A stretch of 64,000 nucleotides of DNA from Streptomyces sp. A1277 (GTDB lineage Bacteria > Actinomycetota > Actinomycetes > Streptomycetales > Streptomycetaceae). The stretch spans positions 1-64,000 of the forward strand of contig NZ_SSBI01000009.1 of the NCBI RefSeq assembly GCF_004795015.1, in the 5' to 3' direction. The position numbers were made by a program, and so were the translations under genes. Of this stretch, positions 16,648 to 27,416 are shown one piece after another. How positions within the stretch are numbered: the first letter of the stretch is position 1; the number at the start of each line of letters is the position of its first letter. The notes under the pieces are model-generated. The model saw only the letters and a list, made by a program, of their open reading frames with translations. It searched no databases and was not told the origin of the DNA.

Positions 16648-18252
16648 ATGGCCAGCGCGGCAGAGGAAATCGACGCGGTTGTCGTGGGGGCCGGATTCTC
16701 CGGTCTCTACATGCTTCACAAGCTCCGGCAGAAGGGCCTGTCGGTAAAGGTTTTCGAAGCGGGCGCCGATATCGGCGGCACGTGGTATTGGAACAAGTAC
16801 CCCGGCGCCCGGTGCGACGTGGAAAGCATGGACTATTCGTACTCGTTCGATCCCGAGCTGGAGCAGGAATGGGAGTGGACGGAGAAGTACCCGAGCCAGC
16901 CCGAGATCCTTTCCTATCTCCAGCACGTCGCCGACCGGCACGACTGGCGGAAGGACGTGGTCCTGGGGACCCGGGTCACACACGCGGCGTACGACGAGAG
17001 CACGTCCCGGTGGACCGTCCGGACCGATCAGGGCCAGGAGGTGTCCGCGCAGTACTGCGTCATGGCGACCGGCTGCCTGTCCACGCCCAAGTTCCCGGAG
17101 GTGCCCGGCCTGGACACGTTCTCCGGCTCGTGGTACCACACGGGGCTGTGGCCGGACAGCGACGTCGACTTCAGCGGCCGGCGCGTCGGCGTGATCGGCA
17201 CCGGCTCTTCGGGCGTCCAGGTCATCCCGTTCGTCGCCGACCAAGCCTCTGACCTGACGGTCTTCCAGCGCACGCCCAACTACGTTCTGTCGTCGTTCAA
17301 CGGACCCATCGACCAGGACCGGGTCTCCGCCACCAAGGCGAACTACCAGCAGGCCCGCGAGGCGGCGCGCCAGTCCATCTTCGGCATCTCGGTGGACATG
17401 CCGACGAAGTCGGCGCTGGAGGTGAGCGACGAGGAGCGCCGGGAGGTCTACCAGAAGGGCTGGGAGCGCGGACACCTGAACGCGATCCTCCAGGCATACA
17501 CCGACCTGATCTTCAACGAGGAGTCCAACGAGACCGCCGCGGAGTTCATCCGGGAGCAGGTCCGCGCCAAGGTCGCCGACCCGGCGACGGCGGCGAAGCT
17601 CGAACCGCGCGGCTACCCGTACGGCACGAAGCGGCCCTGCCTCGACACCCGGTACTACGAGACGTTCAACCGCGACAACGTCCACCTCGTCGATCTGCGG
17701 GAAGAGGCCCTCGTCGAGATCACGGAGACGGGCGTCCGGACCACTGCGGGCGATTACGCGTTCGACACCTTGGTGATCGCCACGGGTTTCGACGCCATGA
17801 CGGGCGCGCTCCTGAACATCGACATCACCGGCAAGGGCGGTGTGTCGGTGCGCGACAAGTGGCAGGACGGCCCGGACACCTACCTCGGTCTGGCGCTCTC
17901 GGGTTTCCCGAACCTGTTCGTGATCACCGGTCCCGGCAGTCCGTCCGTGCTCAGCAACATGCTCGTCTCGATCGAGCAGCACGTCGAGTGGATCAGTGAC
18001 CTGATCGACTACATGGCCGCCAACGGCCACTCCGTGATCGAGGCGGCGGCCACCGCGGAGAAGGAGTGGACCGAACACGTCCGCGCGGTCGGCGACATGA
18101 CGCTGTTCCCCAAGGCGGATTCGTACTACATCGGTGCCAACGTCCCCGGCAAGGCCCGCGTCCTCATGCCGTACGTCGGCGGCGTCGCCGGCTACCGGCA
18201 GAAGTGCGACGAGGTCGCGAGCGCCGGCTACGCCGGGTTCGAGCTGCGCTGA
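16648..18252 (+). CDS. Baeyer-Villiger-type flavin monooxygenase
   Basis: A 534-residue FAD- and NADPH-dependent monooxygenase similar to cyclohexanone monooxygenase. It shows two Rossmann motifs, GAGFSGL near the N-terminus and GTGSSG in the middle, and between them the class fingerprint FxGxxxHxxxW as FSGSWYHTGLWPD (residues 158-170). The ATWGF-like motif appears as IATGFDAMTG. It should insert oxygen next to a ketone, giving an ester or lactone, on an unknown substrate. GGAGG ten bases upstream supports the ATG at 16648; a TTG nine bases earlier is less likely. A perfect hairpin follows, so the downstream P450 probably has its own promoter. Confidence 0.9.
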   Translation: MASAAEEIDAVVVGAGFSGLYMLHKLRQKGLSVKVFEAGADIGGTWYWNKYPGARCDVESMDYSYSFDPELEQEWEWTEKYPSQPEILSYLQHVADRHDWRKDVVLGTRVTHAAYDESTSRWTVRTDQGQEVSAQYCVMATGCLSTPKFPEVPGLDTFSGSWYHTGLWPDSDVDFSGRRVGVIGTGSSGVQVIPFVADQASDLTVFQRTPNYVLSSFNGPIDQDRVSATKANYQQAREAARQSIFGISVDMPTKSALEVSDEERREVYQKGWERGHLNAILQAYTDLIFNEESNETAAEFIREQVRAKVADPATAAKLEPRGYPYGTKRPCLDTRYYETFNRDNVHLVDLREEALVEITETGVRTTAGDYAFDTLVIATGFDAMTGALLNIDITGKGGVSVRDKWQDGPDTYLGLALSGFPNLFVITGPGSPSVLSNMLVSIEQHVEWISDLIDYMAANGHSVIEAAATAEKEWTEHVRAVGDMTLFPKADSYYIGANVPGKARVLMPYVGGVAGYRQKCDEVASAGYAGFELR

Positions 18253-18254
18253 GG

Positions 18255-18289
18255 CGAGCCCGCGCCGCCGCTCCGGCGGCGCGGGCTCG
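18255..18289 (+). terminator. Perfect hairpin terminator
   Basis: Sixteen-base perfect arms (18255-18270 and 18274-18289) around a 3-nt loop, directly after the stop of the Baeyer-Villiger monooxygenase. Confidence 0.8.
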
Positions 18290-18382
18290 TCACCCGGCAA
18301 ACGTGAAGAACATGACCGGCCTGATCGGGCCACAGCCAGGTCGTACCCCCCTTGTGGAACGGCTACGAAGGAGCGGATCCTG

Positions 18383-19624
18383 ATGGAAGAGCGTTGTCCC
18401 GTGATGGATACGACGGGCCGGGACATCCACGCCGAGGCAGCCACGCTGCGGGCGCTCGGGCCGGCCGCGCAGGTCGAACTGCCCGGCGGCATCGTGGTCT
18501 GGTCGGTGACCTCGCACAGCGTCATCAAGGACTTGCTGTCCAACCCGAAGGTCACCAAGAGCGCCCGCAACCACTGGCCGGCCTTCTACAACGGCGAGCT
18601 GGCGCCGGACTGGGAGATGATCAGCTGGGTGGCCATGGACAACGTGTCCACGTCCTACGGCAAGGATCACGTGCGGCTGCGCAAGCTCATCGGCAAGGCG
18701 TTCACCCCGCGCCGCACCGAGGCCATCCGCCCCCTGATCACCGGCCTGACCACGATGCTGCTCGACGCGCTCGAGGCGACGCCCGCCGCAGAGGTCGTCG
18801 ACCTCAAGGAGCGATTCTGCTACCCGCTGCCGGGCATGCTGGTCGCCGAGCTGATCGGCATGGGCGAGGAGCAGCGTGCCGCCACCGCCAAGGTCATCGA
18901 CATGATGATCGACACCACGGTGTCCCCGGAGACCGCGCAGGGCATCCTTCAGGGCTGGCGCGGCGCAATGGCGGACCTGATCGCCGAGAAGCGCGCCCAT
19001 CCGGGCGAGGACATCACCAGCGACCTGATCGCCGCCCGCGACGAGGACGGCTCACGGCTGACCGAGCAGGAGCTGGCCGACACCATCTTCGCCATTCTCG
19101 GCGCCGGCTCGGAGACCACGATCAACTTCTTCGACAACGCCGTCACCGAGCTGCTGACCCACCCCGGGCAGCTCGCGAAGGTCCTGTCGGGCGAGAACAG
19201 CTGGGACGACGTCATCGACGAGATTCTGCGCATGCAGTCCCCGCTGGCGAGCCTGCCGCTGCGCTACGCGGCCGAGGACATCGAGCTGGACGGCGTGACC
19301 ATACCCAAGGGCGATCCCATACTGATCAACTACGCCGCGGTGGGCCGTGACCCCGGCCTGCACCCGGACAACCCGGAGTGCTTCGACATCGCCCGTGGCA
19401 ACAAGGACCACCTGTCCTTCGGCTACGGCCCGCACTACTGCCTGGGCGCCGGCATCGCCCGCCTGGCCGCCACGATCGGCCTGTCGGCCCTGTTCGAGCG
19501 CTTCCCTGACCTGTCCCTGGCCGCGGCGCGCGACGAGTTGGTGCCGATGCCGACGTTCATCATGAACGGCCATCGCTCCTTGCCCGTGCGGCTGCGTGCG
19601 GAAGCGAGCAGCGCGGCCGCCTGA
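18383..19624 (+). CDS. Cytochrome P450 (P450-1)
   Basis: A 413-residue soluble bacterial P450 of the CYP105/107-like kind. The I-helix oxygen-binding motif is GAGSETT, the K-helix ExxR is EILR, and the heme loop FGYGPHYCLG puts the thiolate ligand at Cys353. It would hydroxylate or epoxidise a pathway intermediate using ferredoxin and reductase encoded elsewhere; neither is in the window. AAGGAGCGGATCCTG precedes the ATG. A hairpin terminator lies between its end and the convergent halogenase gene. Confidence 0.92.
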   Translation: MEERCPVMDTTGRDIHAEAATLRALGPAAQVELPGGIVVWSVTSHSVIKDLLSNPKVTKSARNHWPAFYNGELAPDWEMISWVAMDNVSTSYGKDHVRLRKLIGKAFTPRRTEAIRPLITGLTTMLLDALEATPAAEVVDLKERFCYPLPGMLVAELIGMGEEQRAATAKVIDMMIDTTVSPETAQGILQGWRGAMADLIAEKRAHPGEDITSDLIAARDEDGSRLTEQELADTIFAILGAGSETTINFFDNAVTELLTHPGQLAKVLSGENSWDDVIDEILRMQSPLASLPLRYAAEDIELDGVTIPKGDPILINYAAVGRDPGLHPDNPECFDIARGNKDHLSFGYGPHYCLGAGIARLAATIGLSALFERFPDLSLAAARDELVPMPTFIMNGHRSLPVRLRAEASSAAA

Positions 19625-19817
19625 CCGCGTCACCGCAGCGCCGTACCCGTTCGCTACGGCGCTGCGCGCACGGCCCGGCTCCCGGCGGCACCGCCCGTCG
19701 TGGCGCCGGGCCGTCCGCGCTCGGGCACGGTGGCGCGCTTCGTTCCCCGGCTCGTGGGCCCCGAGGCACCGGTCACCGGCTGTCGGCGTACGCGTGACGG
19801 ACCGCCCCCCGCACAGA

Positions 19818-19847
19818 GGTCAGCCCCACCCGAGGGTGGGGCTGACC
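19818..19847. terminator. Hairpin terminator between convergent genes
   Basis: Fourteen-base perfect arms (19818-19831 and 19834-19847) separated by two bases, seven bases beyond which the minus-strand halogenase ends. It can stop both transcripts. Confidence 0.8.
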
Positions 19848-19853
19848 CCTGTC

Positions 19854-21287
19854 TCACGCTGCCGCGGTCGCGGGCAGGGCCCAGTGCAGCCCGTCGGCCG
19901 ACGGCACCAGCCCGTCGGCGCGGACCGGTACCTGCTCGTCCACGGTGCTTCCGGTGGCGGCCTGGACCTGGATGTTGGCTCCGGCCTGCGCGACCGACCA
20001 GATCGCCTCCTCGACGTCCCGCCGTTTGCCGTAGGAGCCGGCGTCGACCAGTGCGCGCTCGTCCGAGGAGCCGCCGCCGACAAGGGACACGAAGGACTGC
20101 AGCTCCGAGGCCGTGCCGCCGGAGACCCTCTTGGCCTTCCAGAAGTAGGACTCCTCGTCGGAGTGCATGTCGTAGAAGGAGACGAGGAACTCGTGGAAGC
20201 GCATGTACTCCTGCCGGTAGCGGACTTCGTACTCCTCGAACAGCGTCTTCTCGTCGATCCCGGCCTCGGTCGTCGCGCGCAGGGCGGTGTTGAGCGAGCG
20301 CGCGACGAGCAGTCCGCCGTAGGTCGCCAGGTGCACGCCGGAGGAGAACACGGGGTCGATGAAGCCCGCCGCGTCGCCCACGAGCACCATTCCCGGCCGC
20401 GAGAACCTCTCCTGGATGTAGGAGTAGTCCTTGCGGACCCGGATCTCGCCGTACGGGCCGCTGGTGACCCGCTGGGCGTCGGACAGGAAGTCGGCGATCA
20501 TCGGGCACTCCGCGATCAGCGCGTTCAGTGCCTGCTCGCGGTCCCCCTGGACGCGGTCCAGCGCGTCGCGGTGCACCACCGCGCCCACGCTGGTGAGTTC
20601 GTCGGACAGCGGTATGTACCAGAACCAGCCGGCGCTGAAGGCGACGGCCAGGATGTTGCCGCTGGTCGGGGCGGGCATCCGCTTGCCGCCGGTGAAGTAG
20701 CCGAACAGGGCGAGGTTGCGGAAGAACTCCGAGTACTGCCGCTTGCCGCCCACGCGGGAGTGGATGCGGCTCAGGTTGCCCGAGGCGTCCACCACGTACC
20801 GGCCGCGGAACTCTCGCCGCACGCCCGCGGCGTCGGTGCAGCTGACCCCGCAGACCCGGCCGTTCTCCTCGACGACGTCGGTGACGGTGTGCTCCTCGTG
20901 CACGTCGACGCCGTTCCTTCTGGCGTTGTCGAGCAGGATCTGGTCGAACTTCATCCGCTCCACCTGGTAGGCGGGTGCCGCCGCGTCGGCGAACTCGGGC
21001 GCGATGCCGAAGTCGAACGTCCACGGCTCGGGGTTGGCGCCCCAGCGGAAGGTGCCGCCCCGCTTGACCGGGAACCCGGCCTGCTCCAGTTCCTCGGACA
21101 CCCCGAGCAGCCGGCAGATGCCCTGGACGGTGGACGGCAGCAGCGACTCGCCGATCTGGTAGCGGGGGAACCGCTCCTTCTCCAGGAGCACGACCCGGTG
21201 GCCTTGCCGGGCCACCAACGTCGCCACCGTCGAACCGCCGGGGCCGCCGCCGACGACGATTACGTCGGTCTCAGTAATGTCTGCCAT
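19854..21287 (-). CDS. FAD-dependent halogenase (carrier-substrate type, CndH/SgcC3-like)
   Basis: A 477-residue flavin halogenase. It has the FAD motif GGGPGGST near residue 14, GESLLPST, the halogenase signature WxWxIP as WFWYIP (residues 221-226), and GDAAGFIDPVFSSGVHLA. Relatives in this group (CndH, SgcC3, PltA-type) chlorinate phenols or pyrroles bound to a carrier protein, using FADH2 from a reductase. The likely substrate here is the 4-hydroxyphenyl ring of a PCP-bound phenylglycine. It is the last gene of the long minus-strand operon that holds the NRPS and phenylglycine genes; the LLM gene is 84 bases upstream. GAAGGAAAGC precedes the ATG. Confidence 0.9.
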   Translation of the reverse strand: MADITETDVIVVGGGPGGSTVATLVARQGHRVVLLEKERFPRYQIGESLLPSTVQGICRLLGVSEELEQAGFPVKRGGTFRWGANPEPWTFDFGIAPEFADAAAPAYQVERMKFDQILLDNARRNGVDVHEEHTVTDVVEENGRVCGVSCTDAAGVRREFRGRYVVDASGNLSRIHSRVGGKRQYSEFFRNLALFGYFTGGKRMPAPTSGNILAVAFSAGWFWYIPLSDELTSVGAVVHRDALDRVQGDREQALNALIAECPMIADFLSDAQRVTSGPYGEIRVRKDYSYIQERFSRPGMVLVGDAAGFIDPVFSSGVHLATYGGLLVARSLNTALRATTEAGIDEKTLFEEYEVRYRQEYMRFHEFLVSFYDMHSDEESYFWKAKRVSGGTASELQSFVSLVGGGSSDERALVDAGSYGKRRDVEEAIWSVAQAGANIQVQAATGSTVDEQVPVRADGLVPSADGLHWALPATAAA

Positions 21288-21371
21288 TGCTTTCCTTCGC
21301 TCCGTGCAGGCGGACGCCTGCGACCTTCGACCGCGCCGACGGACCCGGCGCGGGACGGCTGATGGCTGCTG

Positions 21372-22394
21372 CTATCTGTCCATGGCCGCGGCGGCTCGCT
21401 CGATCGCGATCCGCGCGTGCCACAGGTCGTCGGGCTCGCGAGGGATGTCGAGCACGAACGTGCGGATGCCTCCGTTCAGGTACGTGGTCACTGCCCGTGC
21501 CACCTCGTCGTGGCTGCCCACCAGGTAGGGGCAGAAGGTGTGGTGGTAGCGGAAGGGAACCAGCCAGTACGGCTGCCCCCGCGCCTCGTCGGGGATGGGA
21601 ACGGAAGCCAGCTGCGGCTGCCAGGACGAGCCGCCGGCGGACAGGAGCAGCTTCATTCGCTCGGCTCCCTCCGGGTCGGCCGGGAACCGCTTGTGGGCGA
21701 TCCGCCACGCCTCGGCCGAGTCGTCCCGCGCGATGATGCCGATGCTGATGCCTGAGCCGAACCTGTTCTTGCGTATGCCGGGGCTCGCGAAGTCCTCGGG
21801 CAGCACCGGGAACGAGAGCTGGCCGAGGCCCAGCGACTCGCCGGCTTGCAGGCTGGCCGCCGACGAGCCGGACACGTACGCCGTGGGCAGCAGATCGTCG
21901 GGCACCGCCGTGGTGAGCCGGGCCCGCCGGACCGTGTAGTACTCGCCCGCGAAATTGGCCATGCCGCCACCGAGCAGCGTCTTGACGATCCCCACGTACT
22001 CGGTGAGCCGGTCGTAGCGGGCGTCGTGCGACAGGGTGTCCCCCTGGACGGCGAGATCGCGGATGAATCCGCCGCTGACGAAGTTGATGTCGACTCGCCT
22101 GCCGTACAGGTGCGCAAGCGACGACACCGCCCTGGCCACCGCGAACGGAGTCTTGTCCAGTGGCTGTACCGCGACGAGCGGTACGAAGGAGGCGGTGTTC
22201 GCGATGGCCGCCTGAGCCGCCAGCCACACGTCCATCGACGTGTTGTCGCTGTAGACCAGGGCGCCGCGGTAGCCCGCGTCGTCCACCCACCCGGCAAGCT
22301 CCAGGAGCGTGCGCAGGTGGGAAGTCCGGCCGTGTCCGATGCTGGACCGGACTGTTGAGTAGAGGGTGACACCGCTGGCGGCCAGGTCGTTCAT
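21372..22394 (-). CDS. LLM-class flavin-dependent oxidoreductase
   Basis: A 340-residue TIM-barrel flavoprotein of the luciferase-like monooxygenase / alkanesulfonate monooxygenase group. Family features are VPLVAVQPLDKTPFAVARAVSSLAHLYGRRVDINFVSGG, with the typical conserved Asp/Asn-Gly strand, and the ARYDRLTEYVGIVKTLL helix. The enzymes use FMNH2 or F420 and often act as hydroxylases on NRPS-bound amino acids. It starts 37 bases after the NRPS stop, after GGGAGGGACGAA, so it is co-transcribed with the NRPS and may modify a carrier-bound residue. The true cofactor cannot be decided from sequence alone. Confidence 0.85.
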   Translation of the reverse strand: MNDLAASGVTLYSTVRSSIGHGRTSHLRTLLELAGWVDDAGYRGALVYSDNTSMDVWLAAQAAIANTASFVPLVAVQPLDKTPFAVARAVSSLAHLYGRRVDINFVSGGFIRDLAVQGDTLSHDARYDRLTEYVGIVKTLLGGGMANFAGEYYTVRRARLTTAVPDDLLPTAYVSGSSAASLQAGESLGLGQLSFPVLPEDFASPGIRKNRFGSGISIGIIARDDSAEAWRIAHKRFPADPEGAERMKLLLSAGGSSWQPQLASVPIPDEARGQPYWLVPFRYHHTFCPYLVGSHDEVARAVTTYLNGGIRTFVLDIPREPDDLWHARIAIERAAAAMDR

Positions 22395-22430
22395 TTCGTC
22401 CCTCCCGCCCTACGGGCGTGGCTTCGAGGA

Positions 22431-25400
22431 TCAGGGCTGTTCGGTCGCGGACGCCGGGACCCGGCCGGCGACGCCCCGGACGGACGGGTCGGCCAGGAAC
22501 TCTCGCAGGCTGATCACGAGTCCGAACTGCTCCTCCAGCCGGGCGACGAGCACGGCGGAGAGCAGCGAGTGCCCGCCCAGGTCGAAGAAGCTGTCATCGA
22601 CCCCGACCCGCTCCACCCCCAGGACCTGCGCGAACAGCTCGCACAAGATCCCTTCGACGGGGGTGGACGGTTCCCGGCCGGCCCCGCCGGCGAGGGCCGG
22701 TGCGGGCAGGGCCTTGCGGTCCAGCTTCCCGTTCACCGTCAACGGCAGCGCGTCCAGGACGATCACGGCGGAGGGCACCATGTGGCTGGGCAGGACCTGT
22801 CCGGCCGCGGCCCGCAACTGCGCCGGGTCCAGCACGGTTCCGGCAGCCGCTTGCACGTAGCCCACCAGCCGCTGGTCCCCCGGCCGGTCCTCCCGGACCA
22901 CGACGACGGCTTGGTCCACTCCGGGCTGCCGGGCGAGCACCGCCTCCGCCTCGCCCGGTTCGACCCGGAATCCGCGGACCTTGACCTGCTCGTCGGCCCG
23001 GCCCAGGTACTCCAGCTCACCGTCCTGCCGCCGGCGCACCAGGTCGCCCGTGCGGTACATACGCTCCCCGGACGCGAAGGGGCACGCCACGAACCGCTGC
23101 GCGGTCAGCCCCGGCTGGTTCAGGTATCCCCGGGCCAGACACGGTCCGGCCAGATAGAGCTCTCCCGCCACGCCCGTAGGCACCGGCTCCAGCCGGCCGT
23201 CCAGCACATACGCCCGCACGTTCCAGGCCGGTTTCCCGATCGGCGCGTCCCCGCCCGACAGCGGCGCGCTGATCGTCGTGCACACGGTGGTCTCGGTCGG
23301 GCCGTAGGCGTTGAACATCCGCCGGCCCGCCGACCACTCGACGGTCAGCTCGCTGGGGAGGGCTTCACCACCGACGACCAGGCATTCCAATCCCCGCACG
23401 CCTTCGGCTGCCGCCCCGGCCAGAGCAGCCGGTGCCACCACCGCGTGGGTGGCCCGCAGTTCGCGCAGCGTCCGGACCAGCTCTTGCCCGGCCAGCGGAC
23501 CCGGCTCGGGGATGACGAGTGCCGCACCGGCGGGCAGGGACGAAAGCAGTTCCAGCAGCGACATGTCGAAGCTCAGCGAAAGGAGCTGGGCCACCCGTGA
23601 CGCGGGGCCGGTGCCCAGTGTGCTGATCATGAAAGCGGACAGGTTCGCCAGGCCCAGATGGCTCACCACCACGCCCTTGGGACGCCCGGTGGACCCCGAC
23701 GTGTAGATCACGTACGCGGGGTGCGCGGGCAGCAGCGGCGCCGGCCGGTCTTCATCGGTGACGGTGCCGCCGGACTGCCCCGCCACCGCCGCGGCGACCT
23801 CGGGATCGTCCAGGACGACCAGCGGGCTCCGGGTGGCCAGGTCCCCGACGGCCTGCCGGCTCGTGACCACCGCGACGGGCGCGGCGTCGGTGAGCATGTA
23901 GTCGATCCGGTCCGCCGGATACCCCGGGTCGACCGGCAGATACGCCGCACCCGTCTTGGACACCGCCAACACCGCCGCCACCAGCTCCAGCGACCGCGGC
24001 AACGCCACCGCCACCACCCGCTCCGGCCCAGCACCCAACCCCAGCAGATACCGCGCCAGCCGACTCGACCACGCGTCCAACTCCGCGTACGACCACGACA
24101 CACCCGCACACTCCAGCGCCACCGCATCCGGCGCCCGCACCACCTGCCCCGCGAACAACTCCGGCAACACCCGCACAGGCACATCCCGCGCCGCGCCGTT
24201 CCACCCCGAGACGACCGACTCGCGCTCAGCCGCGGTCAGCAGCCGCACGCCGCTGACGCGCAGCGCCGGGTCGGCCGCGACCTGGCCCAGCAGCCGCACC
24301 AGCCGTTCGGCCAGCGCCCGCACCGTGCCCTCGTCGAACAGGTCCGCCGCGTACTCCAGCACGCCGCTGATCCCGTCCGGGGTGCCGTCCGGTCCGTGCC
24401 GCGGCCGGAACGTCAGCGTCAGGTCGAACTTGGCCGAGCCCGCGTCCAGGTGCATGTCCTCGGCCCGCAGACCGCGGATCCTCCACTGCCTGGACGTGTC
24501 GTCGTCTGCGGCCAGCATCACCTGGAACAGGGGGTGGTGAGCGCTCGAACGTATCGGGTTCAGCACCTCCACCAACCGCTCGAACGGGACGTCCTGGTGC
24601 GCGTAGGCGGCCAGGTCCCGGTCGCGGACCCGGCCCAGCAGCTCCGCGAAGCTCGGGTCGCCGGACAAGTCCGTCCGCAGCACCAGTGTGTTGACCAGGA
24701 ATCCGACGAGCTGGTGCAGCTTTTCGTCGCCTCCGCGACCGGCCACCGGGACACCGATGGGGATGTCGGTGCCGGCCCCGGACCGGGACAGCACCACCGC
24801 CAGTCCGGCCTGGAGCACCATGAACAACGTCACCTGATGGGTCCGCGCCAGTTCCACCAGTGCGAGGTGCAGCTCTGCGTCCAGATCCGTCGTGATCTGC
24901 GCACCGCGATAGGAGGGATGCGCCGGACGGGGCCGGTCGAAGGGCAGCTCCAGGTGCTCGGGCAGGTCGGCGAGTGCCGACTGCCAGTACGCCACCTGCC
25001 GAGCCAGTACGCTGTCGGGCTCTTGGTCCCCGCCGAGCAGTTCGCGTTGCCACAGCGTGTAGTCCGCATACTGCACGGGCAGGTCCGGCCACTGCGGTGC
25101 GTGGCCCGCCAGCCGTGCCTGATACGCCTCTTCCAGGTCCCGCAGCAGGACGCCGAGCGACCAGCCGTCACTGGCGATGTGATGCATCAGCAGCACCAGC
25201 ACGCACTCGTCGGGGCCGAGCCTGAACAGCCATGCCCGCACGGGCGGTTCGGCAGCCAGGTCGAACACGTACCGTGCCGCCCGGTCGGTCAGCGCGGGAA
25301 GCTCGGACTCCTCGGCCCGCACCACCGTGACCTCGGGCACCACCAGTGCGGCCGGCGTCACGTGCTGGTACGGCTGCCCGTCCACCACCGGGAACGTCGT

Positions 25401-27416
25401 CCGCAGCACCTCGTGGCGCCCGACCACGTCACGGAACGCCGCGGTCAGCGCGTCCGCGTCCACCCGGCCCCGCAGCCGCCACGCGACCGGCACGTTGTAG
25501 GTCGCGCTCGGGCCCTCCGACTGCGCCAGGAACCACAGCCGCTGCTGCGAGAACGACAACGGCAGGCGCTCCGGGCGGTCCGCCCGCACCAGCGCGGGCC
25601 ACGCTTCCCCGGTCTCGTCGAGCGACCGCGCCAACGACTGGGCCGTCGGGTGGTCGAAGACCGTCCGGATCTCCAGCTCGACGCCGAGCGCCGACCGCAC
25701 CCTGCTGATCAGCCGGGCCACCAGCAGCGAGTGTCCGCCGAGATCGAAGAAGCTGTCATCGGCCCCGACCCGCTCCACCCCCAGGACCTGCGCGAACAGC
25801 TCGCACAAGATCCCTTCAGCTGGGGTGGTCGGCTCCCGGCCGGCCCCGCCGGCGAAGACCGGTGCGGGCAGGGCCTTGCGGTCCAGCTTCCCGTTCACCG
25901 TCAACGGCAGCGTGTCCAGGGCCACCACCGCGACCGGCACCATGTGGACGGGCAGCGCCTGTGCCGCGGCGGCCCGTATCGCGCCCGGGTCCACCCGGCT
26001 CCCCGCCGCGGGCACGACATAGCCCACCAGCCGCCGGTCCCCCGGCCGGTCCTCGCGGACCACCACCACGGCCCGGGCCACTCCGGGCTGCCGGGCGAGC
26101 ACCGCCTCGATCTCGCCCGGCTCGATCCGGAACCCGTGGACCTGGACCTGCTCGTCGGCCCGGCCCAGGTACTCCAGCTCGCCGTCCTCCCGCCGGCGCA
26201 CCAGGTCGCCCGTGCGGTACATCCGCTCCCCGGACGCGAAGGGGCACGCCACGAACCGCTGCGCGGTCAGCCCCGGCTGGTTCAGGTATCCCCGGGCCAG
26301 AGACGGCCCGGCCAGATAGAGTTCCCCCGCCACACCCGCGGGCACCTGCTCCAGCCGGCCGTCCAGCACATACGCCCGCACGTTCCAGACCGGTTTCCCG
26401 ATCGGCGGCGCGTCCCCTCCCGACAGCGGCCCGCTCATCGTCGTGCAGACCGTCGCCTCGGTCGGGCCGTACGCGTTGAACATCCGCCGGCCCGCCGACC
26501 ACTCGGCGGCGACCTCGCCCGGGCATGCCTCACCGCCGACCAACAGGGCTTCCAGGTCGGGCAGTTGTTCCGGATTCGCTCCGGACAGGGCAGCAGGTCC
26601 GACCAGGGCGTGGGTGACCCGCAGCCCTCGCAGCGCGTCAGCCAGTACCTCCCCGGCCAGCTGCCGCTGCTCCGGCAGGACCAGCGCCGCACCGGCGGGC
26701 AGCGACATGACCAGCTCCATGACGGCCGCGTCGAAACTCAGCGAGGCCACCTGACCGACCCGCGACTGCGGCCCGATTCCCAAGGTGCTGATCAGGAACG
26801 CGGACAGGCTCGCCAGGCCCAGATGGCTCACCACCACGCCCTTGGGACGCCCGGTGGACCCCGACGTGTAGATCACGTACGCGGGGTGCGCGGGCAGCAG
26901 CGGCGCCGGCCGGTCCTGATCGGTGACGGTGCCGCCGGACTGCCCCGCCACCGCCGCGGCGACCTCGGGGGCGTCCACATGGATCGCGGTCGTGTCCGCC
27001 AGGTCCGGCAGGCGCGCGGAGGTTGCCCGGTCAGTGACCACCGCGACCGGTGCGGCGTCGGTGAGCATGTAGTCGATCCGGTCCGCCGGATACCCCGGAT
27101 CGACCGGCAGATACGCCGCACCCGTCTTGGACACCGCCAACACCGCCGCCACCAACTCCAGCGACCGCGGCAACGCCACCGCCACCACCCGCTCCGGCCC
27201 AGCACCCAACCCCAGCAGATACCGCGCCAGCCGACTCGACCACGCATCCAACTCCGCGTACGACCACGACACACCCGCACACTCCAGCGCCACCGCATCC
27301 GGCGCCCGCACCACCTGCCCCGCGAACAACTCCGGCAACACCCTCACAGGCGCATCCCGCGCCGCGCCGTTCCACCCCGGGACGACCGACTCCGGCTGGA
27401 GGTCCATCCCGGTCAT
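22431..27416 (-). CDS. Dimodular NRPS, A-PCP-C-A-PCP
   Basis: A 1661-residue NRPS. Domains in order: A1 (about 15-515), PCP1 (phosphopantetheine Ser563 in GGHSLL), C (about 610-1040, HHIASDG with catalytic His746), A2 (about 1065-1575) and PCP2 (Ser1617). There is no leading C domain, so A1-PCP1 is an initiation module, and no epimerase or thioesterase. Both A domains have the Lys of NGKLDRK. Pocket codes read by alignment to GrsA are DAMLLGAVCK for A1 and DMLVVGAVCK for A2; neither matches a code I know with confidence. Flanking parts of the two A domains are nearly identical in DNA. It overlaps the MbtH gene by ATGA, and release must occur in trans. Confidence 0.93.
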   Translation of the reverse strand: MTGMDLQPESVVPGWNGAARDAPVRVLPELFAGQVVRAPDAVALECAGVSWSYAELDAWSSRLARYLLGLGAGPERVVAVALPRSLELVAAVLAVSKTGAAYLPVDPGYPADRIDYMLTDAAPVAVVTDRATSARLPDLADTTAIHVDAPEVAAAVAGQSGGTVTDQDRPAPLLPAHPAYVIYTSGSTGRPKGVVVSHLGLASLSAFLISTLGIGPQSRVGQVASLSFDAAVMELVMSLPAGAALVLPEQRQLAGEVLADALRGLRVTHALVGPAALSGANPEQLPDLEALLVGGEACPGEVAAEWSAGRRMFNAYGPTEATVCTTMSGPLSGGDAPPIGKPVWNVRAYVLDGRLEQVPAGVAGELYLAGPSLARGYLNQPGLTAQRFVACPFASGERMYRTGDLVRRREDGELEYLGRADEQVQVHGFRIEPGEIEAVLARQPGVARAVVVVREDRPGDRRLVGYVVPAAGSRVDPGAIRAAAAQALPVHMVPVAVVALDTLPLTVNGKLDRKALPAPVFAGGAGREPTTPAEGILCELFAQVLGVERVGADDSFFDLGGHSLLVARLISRVRSALGVELEIRTVFDHPTAQSLARSLDETGEAWPALVRADRPERLPLSFSQQRLWFLAQSEGPSATYNVPVAWRLRGRVDADALTAAFRDVVGRHEVLRTTFPVVDGQPYQHVTPAALVVPEVTVVRAEESELPALTDRAARYVFDLAAEPPVRAWLFRLGPDECVLVLLMHHIASDGWSLGVLLRDLEEAYQARLAGHAPQWPDLPVQYADYTLWQRELLGGDQEPDSVLARQVAYWQSALADLPEHLELPFDRPRPAHPSYRGAQITTDLDAELHLALVELARTHQVTLFMVLQAGLAVVLSRSGAGTDIPIGVPVAGRGGDEKLHQLVGFLVNTLVLRTDLSGDPSFAELLGRVRDRDLAAYAHQDVPFERLVEVLNPIRSSAHHPLFQVMLAADDDTSRQWRIRGLRAEDMHLDAGSAKFDLTLTFRPRHGPDGTPDGISGVLEYAADLFDEGTVRALAERLVRLLGQVAADPALRVSGVRLLTAAERESVVSGWNGAARDVPVRVLPELFAGQVVRAPDAVALECAGVSWSYAELDAWSSRLARYLLGLGAGPERVVAVALPRSLELVAAVLAVSKTGAAYLPVDPGYPADRIDYMLTDAAPVAVVTSRQAVGDLATRSPLVVLDDPEVAAAVAGQSGGTVTDEDRPAPLLPAHPAYVIYTSGSTGRPKGVVVSHLGLANLSAFMISTLGTGPASRVAQLLSLSFDMSLLELLSSLPAGAALVIPEPGPLAGQELVRTLRELRATHAVVAPAALAGAAAEGVRGLECLVVGGEALPSELTVEWSAGRRMFNAYGPTETTVCTTISAPLSGGDAPIGKPAWNVRAYVLDGRLEPVPTGVAGELYLAGPCLARGYLNQPGLTAQRFVACPFASGERMYRTGDLVRRRQDGELEYLGRADEQVKVRGFRVEPGEAEAVLARQPGVDQAVVVVREDRPGDQRLVGYVQAAAGTVLDPAQLRAAAGQVLPSHMVPSAVIVLDALPLTVNGKLDRKALPAPALAGGAGREPSTPVEGILCELFAQVLGVERVGVDDSFFDLGGHSLLSAVLVARLEEQFGLVISLREFLADPSVRGVAGRVPASATEQP
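23881..24221. repeat. Internal NRPS repeat, A2 N-terminal block
   Basis: A 341-base direct repeat of 27052-27392 with about seven mismatches, encoding the N-terminal core of the adenylation domains. A second shared block pairs 23646-23804 with 26811-26969 (159 bases, about three mismatches). The intervening pocket-coding stretches are clearly diverged. Confidence 0.85.
27052..27392. repeat. Internal NRPS repeat, A1 N-terminal block
   Basis: Partner of 23881-24221 in the same orientation, about 98 percent identical by eye. Confidence 0.85.

Noticed and set aside
15403..18570. A 1055-residue minus-strand frame that would extend the MetX-like protein far upstream
   Set aside because: The extension is antisense to the Baeyer-Villiger monooxygenase; the ATG at 16443 has a perfect GGGAGG and matches the family N-terminus.
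22431..22700. A thioesterase or epimerase domain at the end of the NRPS
   Set aside because: The protein ends about 45 residues after the PCP2 Ser, leaving no room for another domain.
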